A stretch of DNA of 64,000 bases from the NCBI GenBank assembly GCA_026393855.1, contig JAPKZJ010000022.1, positions 1 through 64,000 on the forward strand, given 5' to 3'. A program made the translations under genes and the position numbers. Source of the DNA: Candidatus Aminicenantes bacterium (GTDB taxonomy: Bacteria; Acidobacteriota; Aminicenantia; Aminicenantales; UBA4085). Positions 1 through 8,590 of this stretch are shown here, one piece after another. The notes under the pieces are model-generated. The model was not told the origin of the DNA and did no database searches. It worked only from the letters and a program-made list of their open reading frames with translations. Position 1 is the first letter of the stretch. Each line of letters starts with the position of its first letter.

Positions 1-1
1 A

Positions 2-175
2 GTGGCCATGGTCGAGCCGTCTCCCGCCCACACTGAGAGGGGGATGCGGGATCTGACCCGGCAACAAGTCGCCGAGGAGGCGGCCGAAGCCGGGTATAAG
101 CTGGAAACCGTGATCGAGGGGAAGTTCGAGCACGAAAACGTCTTCATCCTGCGGCCGGCGGTCTTCAAGAAATAG
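2..175 (+). CDS. Probable class I methyltransferase, C-terminal fragment
   Basis: This reading frame is open from the window edge and stops with TAG, giving the last 57 residues of a protein whose start lies outside the window. The segment with LTRQQVAEEAAEAGYKLE and the ending ENVFILRP look like the last helix and final beta hairpin of class I SAM-dependent methyltransferases, where a membrane-associated or secreted variant often carries a 'xxGf.l' turn followed by a short strand. No catalytic motif is visible because only the tail is present. The family call is therefore tentative. Confidence 0.45.
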   Translation: MAMVEPSPAHTERGMRDLTRQQVAEEAAEAGYKLETVIEGKFEHENVFILRPAVFKK

Positions 176-211
176 AAATTCCGCACATGAAAGGTTGCCG
201 CGCCTCGCCTG

Positions 212-265
212 CGGCGAAGGCTCGCAACGACAAAAGCATCTCTTTCCGCCGAAGGCGCGCAACGA
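212..265 (+). repeat. Two imperfect 19-bp direct repeats, intergenic
   Basis: Copies at 212-230 and 247-265 share 17 of 19 bases, with core CGAAGGC-N-CGCAACGA. They lie between the methyltransferase stop and the signal-peptide start of the HEAT-cyclophilin gene. The first copy sits in a short GC-rich hairpin (GCCT/AGGC). An upstream ATG at 187 would translate through this repeat, which argues against that start. Confidence 0.45.
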
Positions 266-348
266 TACACGGCCCCGCTTTCCCGGAATCGGCCTACGCT
301 GATATAATCGGCCGCAAAGACATCCATGCCGGAGATCGGAGTCCGATC

Positions 349-2532
349 ATGAAGAAAACGCTCTCGGCCCTGATCCTCGCCGTCCTGCTCGGCCCGTTCT
401 CTCTCGGGACCTCCCCGGGGCAAGCCCAGAATCTCAACGCCCTCCAAGCCGAACAAGCCCTGCGGCAAGGGATCTTCGAAGCCGAGAACAGCCGGGCTCC
501 GGACGCCGCCGCCCTGAAAGCGCTGACCGCCGCTTTGAAAGACCAGAAGGCGGACATCCGGAGGATCGCCGTCCGGGCTTTGGGGCGGCTGGAACGGCCG
601 TCTTTAAGCGAGACTATCGCCGTGCTTCTCGCCGATCCCGATGCGTCAGTGCGGGCCGAAGCAGCTAATGCCATCGGCCAGAGCGTAAACGCTCTCAAAC
701 CGGCCGGACCCGCCCCGGAAACCGGCCGCAAGGCCGACACCGCTTTCGTCGCCGCGGCTCAAGCACGGCTTTTCTCCCGGCTGGATTCCGAGCGGGATCC
801 GGCCGTCCGGGGCGCTCTGGCCCAAACGATCGGCCGCCTTCCCTACCGGGATGTGGATTCGATCCGGGCCGCGGAAAAGGCCCTTCTCGCAGTCATCGGA
901 GAGATCGGCGCAAGGCTCGATCCCGTCCGCCTGCCGGCCATCCACGGCGCGGCCAAGGGGGCGGAATCGCTCTTTCGCCTGCAGGCCCGTATGGGACCGG
1001 CCGGACCCGAGCTGGTCGCCGCCATGAAGTCCATCGTATCCGCCAAGCCCGATCCCGGCTGGAATCCGCGAACCCGGGAAACCGCGGCCGGGGCCCGGCG
1101 GCTCGCTCTCCTAGCCCTGACCTCGGCCAACAGGCTCGACGAGCCGGTCTTCGAAAGCGCGGCCGCCGACCCGGACGAGCAGTTGAGGCGGCTGGCGATG
1201 GCCGGCTTGAGCGGCCGAGTGCAAGGCTCGATCCCCGCGGCAGCCGTGGAGCGCTTGGTCCGGCGCGGACTTCAAGATACCTCCGGGATGGTCCGCTATG
1301 AAGCGCTAAGGGTTTACGGCCGGAGGCTGATGGCCGCCGACACCGCCCCCGCCTTCGCCGCCGTCCGGGATTCCTGGCCGCATACGGCGCTGCTGGCCTT
1401 GGACCTTCTGGGCCAAGCCGCGGCGCCAAAGGACCAGGTTCGGGAGCTTTTGGAAAAGACGGCCCGCGGGCTTCCGACAAATGCCGCGGCCTGGCACACA
1501 GCCGCCCACGCTCTCGTTTCGTTGGCCCGCATCGCACCCGATGCCGCCCGTCCGATTCTGCCCGCCTTCGAGTCCGCGGCCGCCTGGCCCATCCGCATGT
1601 ACGCCGCCCGCGCGGCCGGCCTGCTCAAGGACGAGGCGGCCCTCCGAAGGCTGGCCGGCGACCCGCGCGACAATGTCCGCGAAGCCGCCCTGTCCGCTCT
1701 CGTCGGCCTGATCGGCCATCAAGCCGACGCCCTCCTCGTCGCCTCTCTGTCTCGGCCCGACTATCAGCTCATCCAGACGGCGGCCCGGGGCCTGAAGCAG
1801 AGCTCCGCCGCCGAAACGGCGGTTCCGGCCCTCCTCGAGGCCCTCGATAGGGTGACCGCCGAGAGACGGGATACATCGCGCGACCCGCGGCTGGCCCTCC
1901 TGGAGCGGATCGGCGAGCTGGCCACCCCCGCGGCGGCGACCCGAATTGCGCCCTATGCCGCGGACTTCGATCCCGCCGTGGCGGCCTCCGCGGCCGGAAT
2001 CGTCGAGCGTTGGACGGGCCGCAAGCCGGAGGTCCGCCCACGGCCGATTTCGGTTGTTCGGGCCCGCATGGCGGAGGTGGAAAAGCTTGGTTCGGCCGTC
2101 GTTCAAGTGACCATGGCCGGCGGAGGTGTCTTTGAATTGAAGCTGCTCACGGACGAAGCGCCTGCGACTGCAGCCCGGTTCGCAACGCTGGCCCGGGCCG
2201 GATATTACAACCGGCTGACGTTTCACCGCATCGTGCCCAACTTCATCATCCAGGGCGGGAGTCCCGGCGCCAACGAGATTATGGGAGACGGGCCGTACCT
2301 GCGGGACGAGCTCGGGCTCGCTTCCCATGACCGCGGGACACTGGGCATCTCGACCCGCGGCCGGGACACCGGCGACGCCCAAATCTTCGTGAATGTCGTC
2401 GATAACCCGCGGCTGGATCACGACTACACCGTCTTCGCCCGGATCATCTCCGGGCTGGACGTCGTCGACCGCATTTTGGAATGCGACGTCATCGAGCGGA
2501 TCGACGGACTTATTCCACAACGGCACGAATAA
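349..2532 (+). CDS. Secreted HEAT-repeat protein with C-terminal cyclophilin domain
   Basis: The 727-residue protein starts with a clear signal peptide (MKKTLSALILAVLLGPFSLG). Alanine/arginine-rich paired helices typical of HEAT or PBS-lyase repeats fill residues about 35-560. From about 575 to the end it is a cyclophilin-type peptidyl-prolyl isomerase, with the FHRIVPNFIIQGG catalytic segment at about 625 and the later GDAQIFVNVVDNPRLDHDYTVF block. An ATG at 187 in frame would add 54 residues before the signal peptide and is rejected; ATG 349 follows GGAGATCGGAG. The likely role is folding or scaffolding of exported proteins in the periplasm. The domain fusion is seen directly; the partner proteins are unknown. 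Confidence 0.88.
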   Translation: MKKTLSALILAVLLGPFSLGTSPGQAQNLNALQAEQALRQGIFEAENSRAPDAAALKALTAALKDQKADIRRIAVRALGRLERPSLSETIAVLLADPDASVRAEAANAIGQSVNALKPAGPAPETGRKADTAFVAAAQARLFSRLDSERDPAVRGALAQTIGRLPYRDVDSIRAAEKALLAVIGEIGARLDPVRLPAIHGAAKGAESLFRLQARMGPAGPELVAAMKSIVSAKPDPGWNPRTRETAAGARRLALLALTSANRLDEPVFESAAADPDEQLRRLAMAGLSGRVQGSIPAAAVERLVRRGLQDTSGMVRYEALRVYGRRLMAADTAPAFAAVRDSWPHTALLALDLLGQAAAPKDQVRELLEKTARGLPTNAAAWHTAAHALVSLARIAPDAARPILPAFESAAAWPIRMYAARAAGLLKDEAALRRLAGDPRDNVREAALSALVGLIGHQADALLVASLSRPDYQLIQTAARGLKQSSAAETAVPALLEALDRVTAERRDTSRDPRLALLERIGELATPAAATRIAPYAADFDPAVAASAAGIVERWTGRKPEVRPRPISVVRARMAEVEKLGSAVVQVTMAGGGVFELKLLTDEAPATAARFATLARAGYYNRLTFHRIVPNFIIQGGSPGANEIMGDGPYLRDELGLASHDRGTLGISTRGRDTGDAQIFVNVVDNPRLDHDYTVFARIISGLDVVDRILECDVIERIDGLIPQRHE

Positions 2533-2619
2533 GCGCTGACAACAGCCACCCGCTTTATAGCGCCCCAAGGCAGAGAAATAAGGCAAACAATCAAACTAAT
2601 CCGGTACGCGCTTTTTGCT

Positions 2620-3012
2620 TTACTGAATCGGCGAAGGGTGAGCGTCCATCGGCCAGTCGATATCGACGATCACGTTGTTGGTGTCGAGCTTCATCCACGC
2701 CCCCGTTGCCGCATCGACGATGACGGGGACAAGGCCAGCCAGGATATCGAGAATCAAGTATCCGGCCGCCATGTGATTGGTCAGCCGGAAGGTTTTTGCC
2801 TTGCCGTCAAGCTTGAATTCGATGTTGTAGGTCTTCTTCGATTCGAGCTTGAGTGAGACCGGCGTCGTGCCGATCTTTTGTCCGTCAATCCAAACCTCAG
2901 CTCCGCTGGGCTTGCTCTCCATCCGAACTTCTTCGGATGCTCCCTTGAACAGGGTTGCACATCCTGTGGCGACCAAGCCGATGACAACGAGCAGGGCAAA
3001 AATCTTTTTCAT
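2620..3012 (-). CDS. PEGA-domain lipoprotein
   Basis: The 130-residue product has a lipoprotein signal with lipobox VATG-C18, so it is probably lipid-anchored. Residues about 30-80 match a PEGA-type domain (SKPSGAEVWIDGQKIGTTP, then a LKLESKKTYNIEFKLDG stretch), a small beta domain found in surface and signalling proteins. A hydrophobic segment follows (MAAGYLILDILAGLVPVIV), and the protein ends soon after. The start has a GGGGG ribosome site just upstream. It is convergent with the HEAT-cyclophilin gene. The specific function is unknown. Confidence 0.8.
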   Translation of the reverse strand: MKKIFALLVVIGLVATGCATLFKGASEEVRMESKPSGAEVWIDGQKIGTTPVSLKLESKKTYNIEFKLDGKAKTFRLTNHMAAGYLILDILAGLVPVIVDAATGAWMKLDTNNVIVDIDWPMDAHPSPIQ

Positions 3013-3149
3013 AGTACCCCCATGAAGAATATTAACGGCAATCGCTTTCGGAGTTTATAGGAAAAAAGCCTTCATATCAATCCTCTAGGCAGGGGGAGCG
3101 CTCGGCCAATCGCCTCCCCCGCCTCCTCCCTGAGGCGGTTTATTGACGG

Positions 3150-5348
3150 CTAATTGATCATATCAATCTCGAGGCAGGCGCCGTAGGCGGCCTGGGCGTC
3201 CGCGGTCATGGCCAGGGAGAACAGCAGGTCGTCGGCCGAGGGCTTGACCGGGCCGCGATAGGCCTCCCGGCCGTTGACCCGAACCACGACGTCCCGGGTC
3301 AGATCGACGAGCGTATTGCCGGTAACCGCAGCGTGGATTTCGGCCCCGGCCGGGGCTCCCTCGGCCTCGATCCAGAAGCAGCGCGGATAAGCCGCGTCGG
3401 CCAGAACGAAGTCGATGCGCCGGGGATAGGCGTTCCGCCGCCCGGACGCGAAGACGTCCAAAATTTCGGCGATGACCTCGCGGATGTCGATGTTGTGCTT
3501 GCGTCCGGGCATGACCCGCTGGGTCACTTGCCCGTCCGCCTGGCGCAGGATGTCGGCGGTCCGGCGGTCACCCTCAGGAGTCACCTGATCGTCCTGCGCG
3601 CCGTGGCTTAAAAAGACCCGGGCGTTGGTCAGATTCTTCAGGACCTCCAGGTTCTGCGGCTGCTCCAGGAATCGGCGATCGACAACCGGATAGCCCATAT
3701 TCGCGGCCAGGCCGGCGAACCGGTCGGGCAGACGGGTTCCGAAGTAGATCGTCCCCATCCCGCCGTTGGAGCTGCCGGCCAGGAAGACCTGGTTCGTATC
3801 CACGGACAGCGTTTTCAGGGCGGCCGTGAGCACCCGGTTGACGACCGGTTCGACGTCCTTATCCCACCATTTGCCGTCGGCTTGGGGCACGAGCAGGATG
3901 AAATGGGACAGGGCCCCGGCGGCCCGCAAGCCGTTGTAGATGGCCTGGAAGGCCAAATCGCCGCGGCCGTCGCCCATGCCCAGATAGACGATCATGGGAT
4001 AAGTCTCGGCCGGATCGTAGTCTTCGGGCAAAGAGACATAATAGGGATGGCGAAAATCCGTCGGCTCGCCGGGGAGGTAGTACCGGTAGCAGCCGCCCAC
4101 GGCATCGTTGGCCGGCTTGAGAAACCGGAGCAGATCGCGCAGGGATTCCTCATCCCCTTGGAAAAGATCGGGCAGCTCCCCTCCCTCGTACAGCCAATTC
4201 TGGAGAACCCAAAAGACGAACTTTTTGTCGGGCGGCAGAACGTCGGTGCTGTGGTTGAAATAATCCGCCGCCCGGCGGGCGACATAAGGATCCGCGTCGC
4301 GGATCTTGGCGATGAGCGGGCGGGCGTCGCCGCCGAACTTGGAGAGCGCCTTGGCGGCGTTGAATCGGACGATCGGGTTGCGGGCGTAAAGGTAGCGCTT
4401 CATGTCCAGTCCGTCGGGGATGCCCCGGCGGGCGCAATAGGCCGCGGCCAGATTCTGCTCCTGGACGTCGGATCCGGCCAGAAAGCGCTTGATGATCCCG
4501 GCTCGGCAGGTCAGCCCCGCATCGGTGATGGCCCCCAGGACCAAGGCCCGGTCGACCATCGGATCCTTGTCCCAGGCGTGCCACGCGTCCCGTTGGACGC
4601 CCTTGAGCCGCACCGAGGCATGTTCGCGTCTCCGCTCGCCCGCGCCGCCGTAATCGGCGGCATATTCGAACCGGGCCGGCAGGCCCAGGTCGCGATCGAC
4701 GGCCATGAGGGCCCAGCCGGCCGGGTGCCGGCCGCTGAAAACATGCTGGAACGACGAGCCTTCCTTCTTCACGCCTTCATAGACGATATCCATCGGCTGA
4801 TCGCCCGAGGGTGTAGTACTCCATCCTTCCCAGATCGACTGAGTGGGAAGGATAAAAAGGCCTTTCATGGACGAGACGACGAACGAGGCGGCGTCCTGCA
4901 GGCTGTAGCTGCGGTTCAGGCTCCGCCCGAATTCGTCCACGATCCGGTAACGGACGGACGTCGTCTCGGCCCGCTCATAAAGCGACAGAATGTTGTCGGC
5001 GTCGCTTTCGCCCAAGGCCCTGACCAAGGCGGCACGCCCAGTGATACGGAGCTTGGTCCGATTGGCCTGGATGGCCGTCCCGACGGCGGTGCTGTTCCGG
5101 TTGACCACCGCGGTCTTGATCAGCCACTCTTCGTGGACCGTGTATTTCACGTCCGGATGGTCGAGCGGGCTGTTTTCGGTGTCAAAGACCCGCTCGTAAA
5201 CCAGCACGTCGCCGACCGGAAACGCATACCGCAAATCGGACGGAGCCGGAGTTAAAGCGTCCGCGGGGCGGTTCGCGGGCACGGGCAAGCGACCGGCCGA
5301 AGGACCGCCGGCCAGAAGAGCTAGAACTATCGCGATGCCGAGATGCAT
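3150..5348 (-). CDS. Secreted alpha/beta-hydrolase (esterase) with HEAT-like middle region
   Basis: The 732-residue protein has an N-terminal signal sequence (MHLGIAIVLALLAGG), a long region without a clear family, a short HEAT-like helical stretch (about 330-390) and an alpha/beta-hydrolase domain resembling polyhydroxybutyrate depolymerase or feruloyl esterases. The nucleophile elbow GSSNGG lies near residue 525, the acid in HGAQDDQV near 585 and the histidine in GRKHNID near 618, so the catalytic triad is complete. A small beta domain follows. It is divergent from the rhamnosidase gene, which suggests a shared carbohydrate or ester-degrading role. The substrate cannot be read from the sequence. 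Confidence 0.78.
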   Translation of the reverse strand: MHLGIAIVLALLAGGPSAGRLPVPANRPADALTPAPSDLRYAFPVGDVLVYERVFDTENSPLDHPDVKYTVHEEWLIKTAVVNRNSTAVGTAIQANRTKLRITGRAALVRALGESDADNILSLYERAETTSVRYRIVDEFGRSLNRSYSLQDAASFVVSSMKGLFILPTQSIWEGWSTTPSGDQPMDIVYEGVKKEGSSFQHVFSGRHPAGWALMAVDRDLGLPARFEYAADYGGAGERRREHASVRLKGVQRDAWHAWDKDPMVDRALVLGAITDAGLTCRAGIIKRFLAGSDVQEQNLAAAYCARRGIPDGLDMKRYLYARNPIVRFNAAKALSKFGGDARPLIAKIRDADPYVARRAADYFNHSTDVLPPDKKFVFWVLQNWLYEGGELPDLFQGDEESLRDLLRFLKPANDAVGGCYRYYLPGEPTDFRHPYYVSLPEDYDPAETYPMIVYLGMGDGRGDLAFQAIYNGLRAAGALSHFILLVPQADGKWWDKDVEPVVNRVLTAALKTLSVDTNQVFLAGSSNGGMGTIYFGTRLPDRFAGLAANMGYPVVDRRFLEQPQNLEVLKNLTNARVFLSHGAQDDQVTPEGDRRTADILRQADGQVTQRVMPGRKHNIDIREVIAEILDVFASGRRNAYPRRIDFVLADAAYPRCFWIEAEGAPAGAEIHAAVTGNTLVDLTRDVVVRVNGREAYRGPVKPSADDLLFSLAMTADAQAAYGACLEIDMIN

Positions 5349-5483
5349 CTCGGGCCTGCTTTCCCCAAGAACTTAGGACGCCGGACGGACGGCATTCCTT
5401 CCCGAAATATTATCGTCTTGCGCCGGGCTACTCTTTTCCCCCTGTCTGTGATAGGAAATCAACGATCGAATCAGGAGGTTCTT

Positions 5484-8282
5484 ATGCCCCTCATCCGTCA
5501 TCTCGTCTCCCGCCGATACTCCCGGGTGGTCTTTATTTCATCGGCCGTCCTTCTGGCGGCCTGGTTTTCTATCGCGCTCGCGGCCGAAATCGCTCCCCCG
5601 ATGGCGGCAGCCGAGCCCGGCGGTAACATCCGGGCCGTCGATCTCCGCTGTCAAGGCGCCGTGGAGCCGATCGGCATCGACGCCCCCTTGCCGAGCCTGT
5701 CCTGGAAGATCGCGGGAGACGGACGCGGCCTGCGCCAAACCGCCTATCGGATCCAGGCCGCCTCGCGGCACGAGATGCTGGCGGCGGACCGGCCGGACCT
5801 CTGGGACAGCGGCAGAGTCGACTCGGGTGATACCGTCGGCATCGCCTATGCCGGCTGGCCTCTCGCCTCCTTCAAACGGGCGGCCTGGCGAGTCCGGGTC
5901 TGGGACCAGGACGGCCGGGAATCGTCTTGGAGCGAATCGGCCGGCTGGGCGATGGGCATCCTGCGACCCGGGGAATGGCGGGCCGTCTGGATCGGCGCCC
6001 TACCGGATAGAACCCCGCCCGCCCCCACTCGCCTGCTGCGCCGGGAGTTCGCCGTCCGGGCTCCTCTCGTCCGGGCCGACATGTTCGTCTGCGGGCTGGG
6101 TTTCTACGAAGCCACGATCAACGGCCGCCGGGTCGGGGAGTATCTTTTCTCTCCCGGTTGGACCAAATATGACAAGACCTGCCTCTACGATACCTATGAC
6201 GTGACCGCCTTGGTGCGTCCCGGCGCGAACGCCATCGGGATTCTATTGGGCAACGGCTTCTACAACGTCACCGGCGGCCGCTACACCAAGTTCAAGGGCA
6301 CGTTCGGCCCGCTCAAGGCCGTCGCCCTGCTGCGGCTGGAATATGCCAATGGCGCGGTCGATTTCGTCGGCAGCAACGGATCCTGGCGGACGGCACCCGG
6401 CCCGATCACCTTCTCCTGCGTATACGGCGGGGAGGATTACGACGCCCGGCTCGTCCCGCGCGGATTCGACGAGCCCGGCTTCCGCGACACGGCCTGGTCC
6501 GCGGCCGCCGTCCTGCCCGGGCCCGGCGGCGCGTTGCGCGGTTCCGCCGCCGCCGCGCCTGCCATCCGGGCCATTGAGACGCTCCATCCGGTGGGGACCC
6601 GGGCCCTGCGCCCCGGTGTGGAAGTCTATGACCTCGGCCAAAACGTCTCCCTCATGCCCCGACTTGTCGTCCGAGGGCCGGCTGGATCGTCGGTGCGGAT
6701 CATTCCGGCCGAGCTCCTGGCCGCGGACGGATCGGTCGATCGCGGGTCGGTCGGCGGCGGGGAGGCCTACTGGCAATACACCTTGAACGGGGCGGGAACG
6801 GAAACGTACGTCCCCAAGTTCTTCTACCACGGTTCCCGTTATCTGCAAGTCGAACGGACGCCGGCCGAGCCGGGCGGCAAACAGCCTGTGATCGTCTCGC
6901 TGGAGGGAATCGTCGTCCACTCTTCGGCCGCGCCGGCCGGCGAGTTCGCCTGCTCCTCGGACCTCTTCAACCGGATCCGGACGCTCATCCGCTGGGCCCA
7001 GCGCTCGAACCTGATGAGTCTCGTCACGGACTGCCCGCACCGCGAAAAGCTGGGCTGGCTCGAGCAATATCACCTCAACGGGCCGTCCCTGCGCTTCGAG
7101 TGGGATCTGTCCCGGCTTTTCGCCAAGACCATGATCGACATGGCCGACTCCCAGCTTCCGGACGGACTGGTTCCCGACATCGCCCCCGAATACACGGTCT
7201 TCAGGGGCGGGTTCCGCGACTCGCCGGAATGGGGCAGCGCCTTCGTCCTCGTGCCCTGGCAGCAGTATGAATGGACCGGCGATCCCGATCTCCTGCGGCG
7301 TTATTACAACGGGATGAAGCGCTATGTCGACTACCTGTCGACCAAGGCCGTGGACGGCATCGTTTCGCACGGCCTGGGCGACTGGTACGACATCGGGCCC
7401 AAGCCGCCCGGCGAGGCGCAGCTTACGCCCAAGGCGCTGACCGCGACCGCCTTCCATTACGCCGACACACTGATCCTGGCCAAGGCGGCCGAAATCCTGG
7501 GCCGGCCCGAGGAAGCGCGGGCGTTCGCCGCCCGGGCCGAGGCCGTCAAGGCCGCCTTCAACGCCCGCTTCTTCAATGCGGCCGCCGGAGTCTACGCCTC
7601 CGGATCGCAAGCCTCCCAGTCCATCGCCCTGGTCATGGGGCTCGTCCCGCCCGGGCGGGAAGCGGCCGTGCTGGAGGCCCTGGTCAAGGACGTGCGGTCG
7701 CGCGGCGACGCCCTGACTGCGGGCGACGTGGGGTTCCGGTACCTTCTGCGGGCCCTGGCCGACGGCGGCCGTTCGGATGTCGTCTACGATATGAACAGCC
7801 GCTCGGACAAGCCCGGCTACGGCTTTCAGCTCAAGGCCGGAGCCACCAGCCTGACCGAAGCCTGGGACGCGGGCCGGGCCTCGTCCCAAAACCACTTCAT
7901 GCTCGGCCACATCATCGAGTGGTTTTACCGCGACGTGGCCGGGATCGGCGGCGATCCGGAGGGCCCCGGCTTCAAGAAAATCCTCATTCGGCCTCAACCC
8001 GTCGGCGGACTGACCTGGGCCCGGGCCGCGATCGAGACGGTCCGGGGCCGGATCGAAACGGAATGGCGGATCGAGGGGAAGCGCTTCCGGCTGGCGCTGA
8101 CGGTTCCGCCGAATACGAGCGCCGCGGTGGAGTGGCCCGGACACGCGTCCGGCCCGGTTCTGGAGGGCGGCCGGCCGGCGTTGGAAAGCGCCGGCGTCTC
8201 GGGCGTGACGGCGACGGCATCTGGCCGGACCATCATCCGCATCGGCTCGGGGCGCTACGTATTTGAATCTGCTTGGGAATAA
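5484..8282 (+). CDS. Secreted alpha-L-rhamnosidase, GH78 family
   Basis: The 932-residue product releases terminal alpha-L-rhamnose from glycans or glycosides outside the cytoplasm. ATG 5484 follows AGGAGG at 5473 and begins a basic-hydrophobic signal peptide ending near ALAAE; an in-frame ATG at 5343 is upstream of this and rejected. The domain order is that of GH78: N-terminal beta domains (VRADMFVCGLGFYEATINGRRVG motif region), a catalytic (alpha/alpha)6 barrel beginning near TDCPHREKLGW at about 515, EWGSAF at about 582, the GATSLTEAWDAG motif near 790, and a C-terminal beta domain. The length fits the family. A neighbouring divergent esterase may remove acyl groups from the same substrate, which is inference. 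Confidence 0.9.
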   Translation: MPLIRHLVSRRYSRVVFISSAVLLAAWFSIALAAEIAPPMAAAEPGGNIRAVDLRCQGAVEPIGIDAPLPSLSWKIAGDGRGLRQTAYRIQAASRHEMLAADRPDLWDSGRVDSGDTVGIAYAGWPLASFKRAAWRVRVWDQDGRESSWSESAGWAMGILRPGEWRAVWIGALPDRTPPAPTRLLRREFAVRAPLVRADMFVCGLGFYEATINGRRVGEYLFSPGWTKYDKTCLYDTYDVTALVRPGANAIGILLGNGFYNVTGGRYTKFKGTFGPLKAVALLRLEYANGAVDFVGSNGSWRTAPGPITFSCVYGGEDYDARLVPRGFDEPGFRDTAWSAAAVLPGPGGALRGSAAAAPAIRAIETLHPVGTRALRPGVEVYDLGQNVSLMPRLVVRGPAGSSVRIIPAELLAADGSVDRGSVGGGEAYWQYTLNGAGTETYVPKFFYHGSRYLQVERTPAEPGGKQPVIVSLEGIVVHSSAAPAGEFACSSDLFNRIRTLIRWAQRSNLMSLVTDCPHREKLGWLEQYHLNGPSLRFEWDLSRLFAKTMIDMADSQLPDGLVPDIAPEYTVFRGGFRDSPEWGSAFVLVPWQQYEWTGDPDLLRRYYNGMKRYVDYLSTKAVDGIVSHGLGDWYDIGPKPPGEAQLTPKALTATAFHYADTLILAKAAEILGRPEEARAFAARAEAVKAAFNARFFNAAAGVYASGSQASQSIALVMGLVPPGREAAVLEALVKDVRSRGDALTAGDVGFRYLLRALADGGRSDVVYDMNSRSDKPGYGFQLKAGATSLTEAWDAGRASSQNHFMLGHIIEWFYRDVAGIGGDPEGPGFKKILIRPQPVGGLTWARAAIETVRGRIETEWRIEGKRFRLALTVPPNTSAAVEWPGHASGPVLEGGRPALESAGVSGVTATASGRTIIRIGSGRYVFESAWE

Positions 8283-8590
8283 ATAACTCAATCCCCAATC
8301 TGTGTGGGATGGTGAGGCGGCGTGGGGATTGGCACCGGCGAAATCGCGAGGGTCTAGCCTTTTTCCACTTCTCTCCGAGGGAAGCCAGCGGCCGCCGGAG
8401 GATGTTTGAGCACGCGACTTTCAAGGAGAACGAGACGGAGTGGGTGGTCAAGGAAGCCTTAATGGACAAACACGCGGAGTTCCGGAGGCGCCAAGGAGAT
8501 CGGTGGGAAAAGGCGTTAAAGACCCGAAGCCGCCGGGCCAATCCCCGCGTCGCAGGCCACACAGATTGAAAGTGAAATAAATGGAACCGT
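8283..8590. other. Convergent intergenic region carrying a degenerate repeat
   Basis: About 300 bp separate the convergent rhamnosidase and PilY1 genes. Short open frames exist on both strands but have no ribosome site and no family signal. The stretch 8403-8449 has two conserved blocks, TGTTTGAGCACGCGAC and ACGGAGTGGGTGGTC, that recur inverted at 30932-30979, also between genes. I see no intrinsic terminator with a clear T-tract. Confidence 0.55.
8403..8449 (+). repeat. Two-block dispersed repeat, copy 1
   Basis: The blocks TGTTTGAGCACGCGAC and ACGGAGTGGGTGGTC are separated by 16 bp here and by 17 bp in the inverted copy at 30932-30979. Weaker similarity continues for about 100 bp on the right (for example ACGCGGAGTTCCG here against ACGCGCAGTTCCG there). 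This is a dispersed intergenic element of unknown type. Confidence 0.65.

Noticed and set aside
187-348. In-frame ATG 187 as start of the HEAT-cyclophilin gene
   Set aside because: It would place a basic 54-residue extension before a clear signal peptide and run through an intergenic repeat.
3882-5255. Long open frame on the plus strand opposite the esterase
   Set aside because: High-GC codon shadow without ribosome site; the minus frame has signal peptide and catalytic triad.
6243-8291. Long open frame opposite the rhamnosidase
   Set aside because: No family signal; the plus frame has all GH78 motifs.
8273-8569. Small plus-strand frame after the rhamnosidase
   Set aside because: No ribosome site; it reads through the dispersed two-block repeat.
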